Of a DNA stretch of 64,000 nucleotides, positions 12,503 to 20,316 are shown one piece after another (positions within the stretch are counted from its first letter, which is position 1; each line of letters opens with the position of its first letter). This DNA is from Shouchella lonarensis (lineage in GTDB: Bacteria > Bacillota > Bacilli > Bacillales > Bacillaceae_D). The notes under the pieces were generated by a model. That model ran no database searches, had not been told where the DNA came from, and was given only the letters and a program-made list of their open reading frames with translations. A program made the translations under genes and the position numbers. The stretch spans positions 1-64,000 of the forward strand of contig NZ_FMYM01000007.1 of assembly GCF_900096965.1 (NCBI RefSeq). The letters run 5' to 3'.

Positions 12503-13614
12503 CAGAGAAGACAACAAGCTTGCATTGTTCTGGTTGTGGGATCGCAATCCAAACAGATGACCCACAACAGCTAGGCTATGCGCCAAAAGCAGCATGCGCG
12601 CGCGATGTTGTTGTATGTAGACGTTGTTATCGGTTGACACATTACAATGAAATGCAGCCTGTACAAATGTCGGATGATGATTTTTCCGAACTGTTTCAAA
12701 CGTTATACGACAAGCATGCGCTTATTGTAAAAGTGATTGATGTATTTGATGTACACGGAAGCTGGATTACGGGGTTACAGCGATTTGTTGGTCGCAATCA
12801 AGTTTTGCTTGTTGCAAATAAGGTGGATTTGTTACCGAAATCAACGAATCGTGGAAAAGTCCGTCACTGGCTTAAGAAAATGGCTGCTGACTTTGGATTA
12901 AAACCAGTTGATGTCTTACTCATGAGCGCGGAGACAGGTGAAAATGTAGAAGACGTCTGTGCGCACATTGATACGTATCGTCGTGGGAGAGATGTGTATG
13001 TCGTTGGTTGTACAAATGTAGGCAAGTCCTCTTTTATTAATGACATTTTGTCACGTAGTGCCAAAGATGCCCGTCCGCCACTTGTAACGACGTCTCATTT
13101 TCCCGGAACGACGTTACAATTTATTGAAATTCCATTAGAAGATGAGCGTATGCTCGTTGATACACCTGGATTAATTAATCGCCATCAAATGGCACATCTT
13201 TTGTCTCCAGAAAGTTTAAAGGCTGTTACGCCAAAAAAAGAATTGAAACCACGTGTATACCAGTTACAAGAAGAGCAAACGTTGTTTCTTGGCGGTCTTG
13301 CACGACTGGATTTTAAAAAAGGTGCGCCTGCTTCGTTTATTGTGTACGCAGCAAATAGTGTTCCAATTCATCGTACAAAGTTGTCGAATGCAGATGCGCT
13401 TTTTGAACAACATGTTGGGACGTTACTTAGTCCTCCTACTCCGCAGGAGACGTTGCCCGCGCTGGAACGACATGTTTTTCGACTGCAAGCAGGACGCGTG
13501 GATGTCGTATATGCTGGATTAGGCTGGGTGACGGTACAAAGTGATGGTGTTGCAATTGAAGCGTACGCACCCGCCGGTATTGGCGTTTCTGTAAGAATGT
13601 CGATGCACGCATAA
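12499..13614 (+). CDS. yqeH: YqeH, circularly permuted ribosome-assembly GTPase
   Basis: 371 residues from ATG 12499 (MTEKTTSLHCSGCG), preceded by GGGAGGAC; a longer frame opening within yqeG is unlikely. An N-terminal zinc-finger (CSGCG ... CRRCYRLTHY) is followed by GTPase motifs in permuted order: G4 ANKVD, G5 SAETG, G1 GCTNVGKSS, G3 DTPGL. YqeH is needed for 30S subunit maturation. Overlaps yqeG by four bases. Confidence 0.97.
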   Translation: MTEKTTSLHCSGCGIAIQTDDPQQLGYAPKAACARDVVVCRRCYRLTHYNEMQPVQMSDDDFSELFQTLYDKHALIVKVIDVFDVHGSWITGLQRFVGRNQVLLVANKVDLLPKSTNRGKVRHWLKKMAADFGLKPVDVLLMSAETGENVEDVCAHIDTYRRGRDVYVVGCTNVGKSSFINDILSRSAKDARPPLVTTSHFPGTTLQFIEIPLEDERMLVDTPGLINRHQMAHLLSPESLKAVTPKKELKPRVYQLQEEQTLFLGGLARLDFKKGAPASFIVYAANSVPIHRTKLSNADALFEQHVGTLLSPPTPQETLPALERHVFRLQAGRVDVVYAGLGWVTVQSDGVAIEAYAPAGIGVSVRMSMHA

Positions 13615-13704
13615 TCACAGATGTCGGGAGTCTGAACGCAAATTGATTCACGGAAGAAAAGTCAACAGTGTGATGATTGAATGCTGGAATGCGAGGTGAC
13701 TTTC

Positions 13705-14535
13705 ATGGAGCGAAAATATGGTCTCATTGGTCACCCAGTTAGCCATAGTTTAAGTCCGCAAATGCATGCTGCCGCATATCAGTCGTTACATTTAGATGCG
13801 ACGTATGAAGCAATGGATGTGCCCCCTGTGCAACTAAAAGCAATGTTGCATAAGGTACGAGCGGGAAATATAGATGGACTAAATGTGACCTTACCTCACA
13901 AAGTGGCTGTTCTGCCATACCTTGACGAGCTTGATGAAGATGCGCACGCGATTGGGGCAGTCAATACGATTGTACGCTGTGGTCATCGTTTGATTGGAAA
14001 GAATACTGATGGGACAGGTTATATGACCGCTTTACTGGCACGTGTCGATGCAAGAAAACTCGCTTGTGCAAATGTGCTTGTCATTGGCGCAGGCGGTGCA
14101 GCGAGGGCGATCGTGTATGCGTTATGTAAGCATGGTGTCGGTTACGTGACGGTCGCCAATCGTACGCTTACACGTGCACAACAGCTTGTTGCTCATTTTC
14201 CGCAGTGGCCAGTTAAAGCAGCACCACTCTTACAAGTCGAAGAGGATTTATCTCCTTATGATGTGTTGATTCAGACGACTTCAGTTGGGATGACCCCCCA
14301 TGTGAGAGAAATCCCATTATCTCTTGAGACGTTGGCGCAGCATACGTTTGTGAGTGAAATCATTTATCATCCGATTGAGACAGCATTAATAAAAACAGCT
14401 AAAGCACGTGGGAACAAAACAAGTCCAGGTATTGGCATGTTTGTCGAGCAAGCCGCGCTGTCTATTTATTATTGGACACAGCGATGGCCTGATCGTGTGC
14501 CAATGACTGAGACAGTATTAAAATTAACGAAGTGA
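13705..14535 (+). CDS. aroE: Shikimate dehydrogenase AroE
   Basis: 276 residues from ATG 13705, after GCGAGGTGAC; an in-frame ATG 24 bases earlier lies on the Shine-Dalgarno side and adds non-family residues. Substrate motif GHPVSHSLSPQMH, catalytic lysine in NVTLPHK, NTDGTGY, and the NADP-binding loop GAGGAARAIVYAL are present. It reduces 3-dehydroshikimate in aromatic amino-acid synthesis. Same position as in the B. subtilis yqe operon. Confidence 0.97.
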   Translation: MERKYGLIGHPVSHSLSPQMHAAAYQSLHLDATYEAMDVPPVQLKAMLHKVRAGNIDGLNVTLPHKVAVLPYLDELDEDAHAIGAVNTIVRCGHRLIGKNTDGTGYMTALLARVDARKLACANVLVIGAGGAARAIVYALCKHGVGYVTVANRTLTRAQQLVAHFPQWPVKAAPLLQVEEDLSPYDVLIQTTSVGMTPHVREIPLSLETLAQHTFVSEIIYHPIETALIKTAKARGNKTSPGIGMFVEQAALSIYYWTQRWPDRVPMTETVLKLTK

Positions 14536-14618
14536 ATAAAGGGTGTTTTCAGAGGTGAACGTTTGAAAATTTGCCTGTTGGCGACAGAATTCAGTATTTC
14601 GGGATCGGAGGCATGTCC

Positions 14619-14915
14619 ATGTTAACGAAAAAGCAAAAACGATTTTTACGTGCACAATCTCATCACATTCAGCCAATTTTTCAAGTGGGGAAAGCTGGTG
14701 TGGGCGAGCAAATGATTCGGCAAATAAACGAAGCATTAGAAGCACGAGAATTAATTAAAATAACGGTATTGCAAAACTGTATGATGGATCAAGAAGATGT
14801 TGTCGAAGCATTATTAGAAGGGACAGCATCATACATCGTGCAAGTGATTGGGCACACCATTGTTTTATATAAGCGTGCGCAAAAGCAACCGAAGATCATG
14901 TTGCCAGAATCATAA
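14619..14915 (+). CDS. yhbY: YhbY-type CRM-domain RNA-binding protein (YqeI)
   Basis: 98 residues from ATG 14619 (MLTKKQKRFLRAQSHHIQPI), seven bases after CGGAGG. The CRM/YhbY signature VGKAGVGEQMI and the GHTIVLYKRAQKQPKI tail are clear. The family binds pre-50S particles or rRNA. The upstream extension to 14571 has no family counterpart. Confidence 0.95.
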   Translation: MLTKKQKRFLRAQSHHIQPIFQVGKAGVGEQMIRQINEALEARELIKITVLQNCMMDQEDVVEALLEGTASYIVQVIGHTIVLYKRAQKQPKIMLPES

Positions 14916-14933
14916 GGAAGGGTTGCGTGTATC

Positions 14934-15515
14934 ATGTTAAAGCGAGTCGGTTTACTTGGTGGGACATTTGATCCACCCCATATCGGACACTTTTTAATTG
15001 CCCAAGAAGCACTCCATGCATGTGAATTAGATGAGGTTTGGTTTATTCCTGTGCAGACGCCGCCACATAAAGAAAGAGACACGTTGACAAGTGGGGAAGA
15101 TCGCGTGGCAATGCTCGCAGCAGGGATTGAAGATGAGCCGCGGTTTGCGATTAAAGATATTGAATTAAGACGTGAAGGAAAGTCCTACACAATAGACACA
15201 GTGCGTGAATTAAAGGTATTACATCCTGAGACAGCTTTCTTTTTTATTATTGGTGGCGATATGGTGGAGACCCTTTCATCGTGGCGACACATTGATGAAT
15301 TACGCACGCTTGTGACGTTTGTAGCGTTTGTACGTCCGGGTGCACAAATCGATCGTACAGAAGCAAATGTGGACGTGGTCGATTTTGAAGCGTGGCCGAT
15401 TTCCTCAACGATGATTCGAACACGTCTCAAGCACGGTCGACCCATTCAATATTTCGTGCCTTTTGGTGTGGCCCGCACGATAGAGGAGCGGCATTTATAT
15501 GTTGATGACGAGTGA
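14934..15515 (+). CDS. nadD: Nicotinate-mononucleotide adenylyltransferase NadD
   Basis: 193 residues. GGTFDPPHIGHFLIAQEA is the nucleotidyltransferase (H/T)xGH motif; FIPVQTPPHKE and ISSTMIRTRL complete the fold. It makes deamido-NAD in the NAD pathway. GGAAGGG precedes ATG. Its 3' end overlaps yqeK by 17 bases. Confidence 0.97.
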   Translation: MLKRVGLLGGTFDPPHIGHFLIAQEALHACELDEVWFIPVQTPPHKERDTLTSGEDRVAMLAAGIEDEPRFAIKDIELRREGKSYTIDTVRELKVLHPETAFFFIIGGDMVETLSSWRHIDELRTLVTFVAFVRPGAQIDRTEANVDVVDFEAWPISSTMIRTRLKHGRPIQYFVPFGVARTIEERHLYVDDE

Positions 15516-16083
15516 AGAAGCGTTCGCACATGTACGCCCACACCTTTCCCCCGCTCGCTATACCCATACACTTGGTGTACACGAAGTGAGCATCACACTG
15601 GCGAAACGGTATGGTGCGGACGTACAAAAATGTGAGCTCGCAGCCATTTTACATGATATTTGTAAAGAGCACGACGTTCGTGATATGAGACAAACAGTGA
15701 CCGAGGTGTTAAAAGAACCGCATTGGGCACAGTATGGAGACGAATTACTTCATGCCCCGTGTGGCGCACATTATGTGCAACATCATTTGGGGATTTGTGA
15801 TAACGACATTTTAGCAGCAATTAAATCGCATACAACAGGACGAGCCCATATGAGTATAGTGGAAAAAGTTGTTTTTGTTGCTGATTATATTGAGCCCAAT
15901 CGTGCATTTCCAGGTGTAGAAAAGGCGCGCCTGCTTGCAGAAGAAAGCCTAGACAGCGCGTGTTTATATGCTTTACAACAAACAATGACTTTCTTACTAC
16001 AGAAAGAAGTGCCGATTCATCCAGAGACGGTTTGTGCATACCACGCGTTTTTAAAAAGAAAGGGGCGTTCAACCATTGAATGA
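15499..16083 (+). CDS. yqeK: YqeK, HD-domain dinucleoside tetraphosphatase
   Basis: 194 residues. HD-domain ligands are visible: YTHTLGVHEV, ILHDICKEHDV, HAPCGAHYVQHH and the distal VADYIEPNR. YqeK family members cleave Ap4A to ADP symmetrically. ATG 15499 follows GAGGAG; a second ATG two codons later is possible. The stop overlaps the TTG of rsfS. Confidence 0.94.
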   Translation: MLMTSEEAFAHVRPHLSPARYTHTLGVHEVSITLAKRYGADVQKCELAAILHDICKEHDVRDMRQTVTEVLKEPHWAQYGDELLHAPCGAHYVQHHLGICDNDILAAIKSHTTGRAHMSIVEKVVFVADYIEPNRAFPGVEKARLLAEESLDSACLYALQQTMTFLLQKEVPIHPETVCAYHAFLKRKGRSTIE

Positions 16084-16429
16084 ACAGTTGAAATTAGCGG
16101 TAAAAGCGATTGATGATAAGCGAGCCGAGCAAATGGTGGCTTTAAATGTGCAAGGGATTTCACCAGTGGCAGATTATTTTGTCATTTGTCACGGCAATTC
16201 TGAAAAACAAGTGCAAGCGATTGCCCATGAATTAAAAAAATGTGCGCAAGAAGCAAATATTGAATTGAAGCGTCTGGAAGGTTATGACCAAGCGCGCTGG
16301 GTACTTGTTGATATAGGTGATATTGTCGTACATGTATTTCATAAAGATGAGCGGACATATTACAACTTGGAAAAGTTGTGGGGCGACGCACCGCGCGTTG
16401 ATGTAGGGGAGATTTTGTCCTCATGTTAA
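16076..16429 (+). CDS. rsfS: Ribosomal silencing factor RsfS
   Basis: 117 residues starting at TTG 16076 (read MNEQLKLAVKAID) after AAGGGG. The nearby ATG 16080 is out of frame. Family pattern VADYFVICHGNSEKQVQAIA and DYGDVVVHVF-like DIGDIVVHVFHKDERTYYNLEKLW are present. RsfS binds uL14 and prevents subunit joining when nutrients fail. Confidence 0.95.
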   Translation: MNEQLKLAVKAIDDKRAEQMVALNVQGISPVADYFVICHGNSEKQVQAIAHELKKCAQEANIELKRLEGYDQARWVLVDIGDIVVHVFHKDERTYYNLEKLWGDAPRVDVGEILSSC

Positions 16430-17289
16430 AACCAGGAATGATGGTGACATTGCCGGTTGTTCGTGTCGCAGCATTTGGCTATTTTTTGAGTAACGGGACA
16501 GAAGACATCCTACTGCATAATCGTGAGGCGACTACGACGCTAATGCCTGAGGATGAGGTTACTGTCTTTTTATATCATGACCATGACAACCGTTTATCAG
16601 CAACGATGGTAGAGCCGATTATTAAAAATGACGAGATCGGTTGGTTAACCGTTGTTGGTGTGAAGCCACACCACGGTGTGTTTGTTCATAACGGGGTTTC
16701 CCGAGATTTGTTTGTGTCTATAGATGAGCTACCTACTGAACGTGAAGCGTGGCCTGCTGTTGGAGATCGTCTTTTTTGTTCATTGACATGGGATAAAAAA
16801 GGTCGGTTAATGGGGCGCCTTGTGAAAGGAGCACCGGTCATGTCGCAAGCTATCTCGGCAGACGAGACGTGGCTTGGACGTGAAGTAACGGGAACGATTT
16901 ATCATTTTCTTGAAGAAGGAGCGGCACTGTTCATTGAAGACGGTCCGATTGCTTTTTTACATCGCGATGAAGCGCTCGGTATGCCACGTTTAGGACAAGC
17001 CATCACCGGTCGCGTGCAATTCGTTCGTGAAGATGGTCGCGTCAATGTGACAGCACGTCCATTGCGAACAGAACAGCAAAAAACGGATGCCAACCGAATT
17101 TTGCACGTATTGCAAGAACGGAGCGGTCGTATGCCTTATGGTGACAAATCGACGCCAGATGTAATTGTGAGTCGGTTTCAAATGAGCAAATCAGCATTTA
17201 AGCGTGCGCTTGGGAAGTTGATGAAGGAAGGCAAAATTGAGCAACGAGATGGCTGGACATATTTACGAGATTCTTCGACGAAAAAGTGA
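16423..17289 (+). CDS. CvfB/YitL-like S1-domain RNA-binding protein
   Basis: 288 residues. Tandem S1-like domains (AAFGYFLSNGTEDILLHNRE near 20; GVKPHHGVFVHNGVSRDLFV near 85) precede a C-terminal winged helix (MPYGDKSTPDVIVSRFQMSK). This is the arrangement of CvfB, a regulator of virulence genes in Staphylococcus, called YitL in B. subtilis. In B. subtilis, as I recall, yitL is elsewhere; here it overlaps rsfS by seven bases and yqeM closely follows, so it is co-transcribed with ribosome-factor genes. Confidence 0.88.
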   Translation: MLKPGMMVTLPVVRVAAFGYFLSNGTEDILLHNREATTTLMPEDEVTVFLYHDHDNRLSATMVEPIIKNDEIGWLTVVGVKPHHGVFVHNGVSRDLFVSIDELPTEREAWPAVGDRLFCSLTWDKKGRLMGRLVKGAPVMSQAISADETWLGREVTGTIYHFLEEGAALFIEDGPIAFLHRDEALGMPRLGQAITGRVQFVREDGRVNVTARPLRTEQQKTDANRILHVLQERSGRMPYGDKSTPDVIVSRFQMSKSAFKRALGKLMKEGKIEQRDGWTYLRDSSTKK

Positions 17290-17309
17290 ATGCTGGGAGG
17301 TGCTTTCCG

Positions 17310-18053
17310 TTGAGTTATACGTATTTTCCAGCTTGGTATGATCGGCTTATGAGCCATGTACCGTATGATGATTGGCTTCGTCTTGTTGAAAAGGTAGTGG
17401 AGGAGCAGAGTGGACGACGAATGAAAACGATCCTTGACGTCGGTTGTGGAACCGGGGCGTTGTTGTTACTCATGCATGAAAAAGGTTGGCAACCTGTTGG
17501 TGTCGACCTCTCTCCTGAAATGTTGTCCATTGCACATGATAAACTAATTCGTGCTGGATACAAACCGCAATTGTACGAAGCTAACATGAGCTTGCTGCCA
17601 GCCTTAGGTCATTTTGATGTGATCACGGTCTTTTGTGACTCACTTAATTATTTACCAGACGAAGATGCTGTCAAACAAGCATTTGCCCGATTTTTTGCGT
17701 CATTACAGCCGGGTGGGGTGTTGTTATTCGATGTGCATTCGCCTGAGAAGATGAGAAAGTTTCCTGGGCTCACTTTTGCAGATGCGAGTGAGGATGTCTC
17801 TTACATTTGGCAGTCGTTTGCAGATGAAGGGCCATTAAGCGTCGTGCATGAGCTGACGTTTTTTGTTCAAGACGAGACGGGGATGTATGTTCGATTTGAG
17901 GAAGTACATGAAGAGCGGACATTTCTCGTATCTCAGTATGAGCAGTGGCTTTATGAAACGGGTTTTTCTGAGGTAGTCGTGACAGCCGATTTCACAGAAG
18001 CAGCACCGACAGAACATAGTGAGCGACTTTTTTTCAAATGTATAAAAAAATAG
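17310..18053 (+). CDS. yqeM: YqeM, SAM-dependent methyltransferase
   Basis: 247 residues from TTG 17310 (LSYTYFPAWYDRLM), seven bases after GGGAGGTG; the earlier ATG 17286 lies inside the previous gene. SAM motif I is ILDVGCGTGALLLLM, with GVDLSPEML and FDVITVFCDSLNYL. Substrate unknown. Last gene of the yqeG operon, facing comER across a terminator. Confidence 0.92.
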   Translation: MSYTYFPAWYDRLMSHVPYDDWLRLVEKVVEEQSGRRMKTILDVGCGTGALLLLMHEKGWQPVGVDLSPEMLSIAHDKLIRAGYKPQLYEANMSLLPALGHFDVITVFCDSLNYLPDEDAVKQAFARFFASLQPGGVLLFDVHSPEKMRKFPGLTFADASEDVSYIWQSFADEGPLSVVHELTFFVQDETGMYVRFEEVHEERTFLVSQYEQWLYETGFSEVVVTADFTEAAPTEHSERLFFKCIKK

Positions 18054-18076
18054 CAGGATTTCTGTCAGAGGATGTA

Positions 18077-18113
18077 GAAAGAAGACAAGGGAGGAGGAAC
18101 CTTGTCTTCTTTC
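18077..18113. terminator. Bidirectional terminator, yqeM / comER
   Basis: Perfect 14-base arms GAAAGAAGACAAGG (18077-18090) and CCTTGTCTTCTTTC (18100-18113) with a nine-base loop, between convergent genes. The right arm ends two bases inside the comER stop region. Confidence 0.85.
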
Positions 18114-18936
18114 ACTGATACGTCAGTCTTTCTGTTAGATGCTTTTTCTCTTCCTCATATTTTTCATGTGTCCGTTGAAATAGTATGTCAAACCCATCTC
18201 CTAGCGCTTGACTGAGCGCGGCAATCCCTTCCCCTGTAATGCCACCAGGCACGCATACCCGCTCTTGTAGTGCGGGCAATGTGTAATGTCCTTCTTCAAG
18301 TAATTTCCCAAGCCCAATTAACATCGATGTGGTTAATGCAGTCGCTTTCTCTTCTGAGATATGCGTTTGGCTGCATGCGCCTTCAATTAATCGTTGTGCA
18401 AGAAAACTAAAAAAGGCGGGACCACAACTAATAATGTCTGAAGAGACACGCGTAATATTTTCTTCAATGACGAGCGGTGTGGATATTTTTGACATGAATG
18501 TGTATACGTCATGTTTGTCACTCGTTGTGCAGCGTTCACCAAAACTCATCAACGTCGCTCCCGCTTGGGCACGGTTCAAAATTGTTGGGATGACGCGGCA
18601 TGTTTTGCACGGTAAAGCACTATCAAGTGCGGCAGTGGAAATGGGACTCGTGATCGAGATTGCAAGTTGTTCAGCTCGGACGAGCGGTGCCATCTTTTGG
18701 AACAATCCTGGCATATCTTTTGGTTTGACACAAAGAAATAACCAGTCACTTTGGGCAATACAAGTGGCAATATGTTTCGTCACAGTTATATTGGGATAAC
18801 GATCTTGTATAGCGTAGGCCTTTTCTGTCGTTCTGTTTGTAATAACAATGTTTTCCTCTTTCAATGTTCCTGAGGCAAGGAATGTTTCAATTAGCATGCT
18901 ACCCATGCTACCTGTACCAATAAAACCGATCTTCAT
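18112..18936 (-). CDS. comER: ComER, pyrroline-5-carboxylate-reductase-like protein
   Basis: 274 residues from ATG 18936 (MKIGFIGTGSMGSMLIETF); 20 more N-terminal codons are open but unrelated to the Rossmann start. The NADP loop GTGSMG, the VKPKDM motif and the C-terminal CVPGGITGEGIAAL fit the ProC family. In B. subtilis comER is divergent from comEA, as here, and is not essential for competence; its absence has been tied to sporulation and biofilm defects. Confidence 0.93.
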   Translation of the reverse strand: MKIGFIGTGSMGSMLIETFLASGTLKEENIVITNRTTEKAYAIQDRYPNITVTKHIATCIAQSDWLFLCVKPKDMPGLFQKMAPLVRAEQLAISITSPISTAALDSALPCKTCRVIPTILNRAQAGATLMSFGERCTTSDKHDVYTFMSKISTPLVIEENITRVSSDIISCGPAFFSFLAQRLIEGACSQTHISEEKATALTTSMLIGLGKLLEEGHYTLPALQERVCVPGGITGEGIAALSQALGDGFDILFQRTHEKYEEEKKHLTERLTYQ

Positions 18937-19061
18937 AGGATCCCCCCCTTTTCTTTTTTCCTTTATTAAACGTATGCAAGGTGTGTCTTTCATCATTCAC
19001 TATAGAGAAAATTTTTTCGGGATGAAGTGAATTTTTAAAGGTGACAGGAGGATGAGTCGAT

Positions 19062-19670
19062 ATGAAAAAATACATGCAACATCGGCAGTTGTTGCTCATT
19101 GGTGGTGGCGGGTTTCTCATCGTCATTGTGTTGGTGACCGCTTATATGTTTACACGTGACGGTGCTGCAGATGCAGATGTACATTGGGAGGCGCTTGAAC
19201 TTGATGAGGAACAAGAAGTGAAAGAACAAGTGACTACGGATGATGTCATGATCGTTGATGTAAAAGGTGCGGTTGTCTCACCTGGTGTGTATGAAGTGAA
19301 TGAAGGGAGTCGGGTGCATGAAGTGCTTGACAAAGCAGGTGGTTTGACAGAGGACGCAAAGGAGACGGCGATCAATTTAGCGTTACGCGTTCATGATGAA
19401 ATGGTTGTGTATGTGCCAACAGAAGGAGAAGAGATGGATGCCAATATTGGAACGGGCATGGAGGTGAGTGGTGAGGAATCGTTGAATTTGAACACAGCGA
19501 CAGTTGATGAGTTAACGACATTGCAAGGGATAGGCCCCGCACGAGCTGAAGCCATTGTTGCTTACCGAGAGGAGCACGGACCCTTTGAATCGGTAGAAGC
19601 GCTTACAAATGTAAGTGGCATTGGCGCAAAATCATTAGAAGTGATCATCGACAAGATTCGTGTGCATTGA
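19062..19670 (+). CDS. comEA: ComEA, competence DNA receptor
   Basis: 202 residues: an N-terminal membrane anchor (LLLIGGGGFLIVIVLVTAYMF), a linker, a SLBB-like domain (VDVKGAVVSPGVYEVNEGSR) and a C-terminal helix-hairpin-helix pair (LNLNTATVDELTTLQGIG, NVSGIGAKS) that binds double-stranded DNA at the outer face of the membrane. ACAGGAGGATG precedes the ATG. First gene of comE. Confidence 0.96.
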   Translation: MKKYMQHRQLLLIGGGGFLIVIVLVTAYMFTRDGAADADVHWEALELDEEQEVKEQVTTDDVMIVDVKGAVVSPGVYEVNEGSRVHEVLDKAGGLTEDAKETAINLALRVHDEMVVYVPTEGEEMDANIGTGMEVSGEESLNLNTATVDELTTLQGIGPARAEAIVAYREEHGPFESVEALTNVSGIGAKSLEVIIDKIRVH

Positions 19671-19727
19671 CGAAGTTGCAATATTTTTTTACAATTTCAT
19701 GGAGAGGTCGAAAGGAGATATAAAGTG

Positions 19728-20300
19728 ATGGAGCGTATTTCTTGGGATCATTATTTTATGGCACAAAGTCATTTGTTAGCTTGGCGGAGCACGTGCCCAC
19801 GTTTAAAAGTAGGCGCGACGATCGTGCGCGATAAACGCGTGATTGCCGGTGGATATAATGGTTCTGTTTCCGGGAGCGATCATTGTATAGACAAAGGTTG
19901 CTACGTTGTAGATGGTCATTGTATTCGCACGGTGCATGCAGAAATGAATGCGTTGTTACAATGTGCAAAGTTGGGGGTAGCAACAGAGGGAGCAGAAATC
20001 TATATTACTCATTTCCCGTGTGTCCATTGTACGAAAGCACTCATTCAAGCGGGCATTGCAAAAGTATACTATGCAACTGATTATAAAAATCATCCCTATG
20101 CAGAATCGCTATTCACCGAGGCGGGGATCGTTTGTAACGCTGTTGAGTGGGATCCGTGTGTCCTTGATCAACACTTTCGAGAAAAGCTAACGCTTGCAAC
20201 ATCATTGTTACAAGAGTTAGAGACGCTTGGTGCAAGTGAAGAGACGCTTTCCTCATATACTGAGAAAACGAAGGCGCTATATTTTCAGTCGTTAAAATAG
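19728..20300 (+). CDS. comEB: ComEB, dCMP deaminase
   Basis: 190 residues from ATG 19728 (MERISWDHYFMAQSHLLAWR); a GTG one codon earlier also follows AAAGGAG. Zinc-site motifs VHAEMNA and PCVHCTKALIQAG are intact. It deaminates dCMP to dUMP and may assist localisation of the competence machine. Same position as in B. subtilis. Confidence 0.96.
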   Translation: MERISWDHYFMAQSHLLAWRSTCPRLKVGATIVRDKRVIAGGYNGSVSGSDHCIDKGCYVVDGHCIRTVHAEMNALLQCAKLGVATEGAEIYITHFPCVHCTKALIQAGIAKVYYATDYKNHPYAESLFTEAGIVCNAVEWDPCVLDQHFREKLTLATSLLQELETLGASEETLSSYTEKTKALYFQSLK

Positions 20301-20316
20301 TGGTAGTGTGACCATC

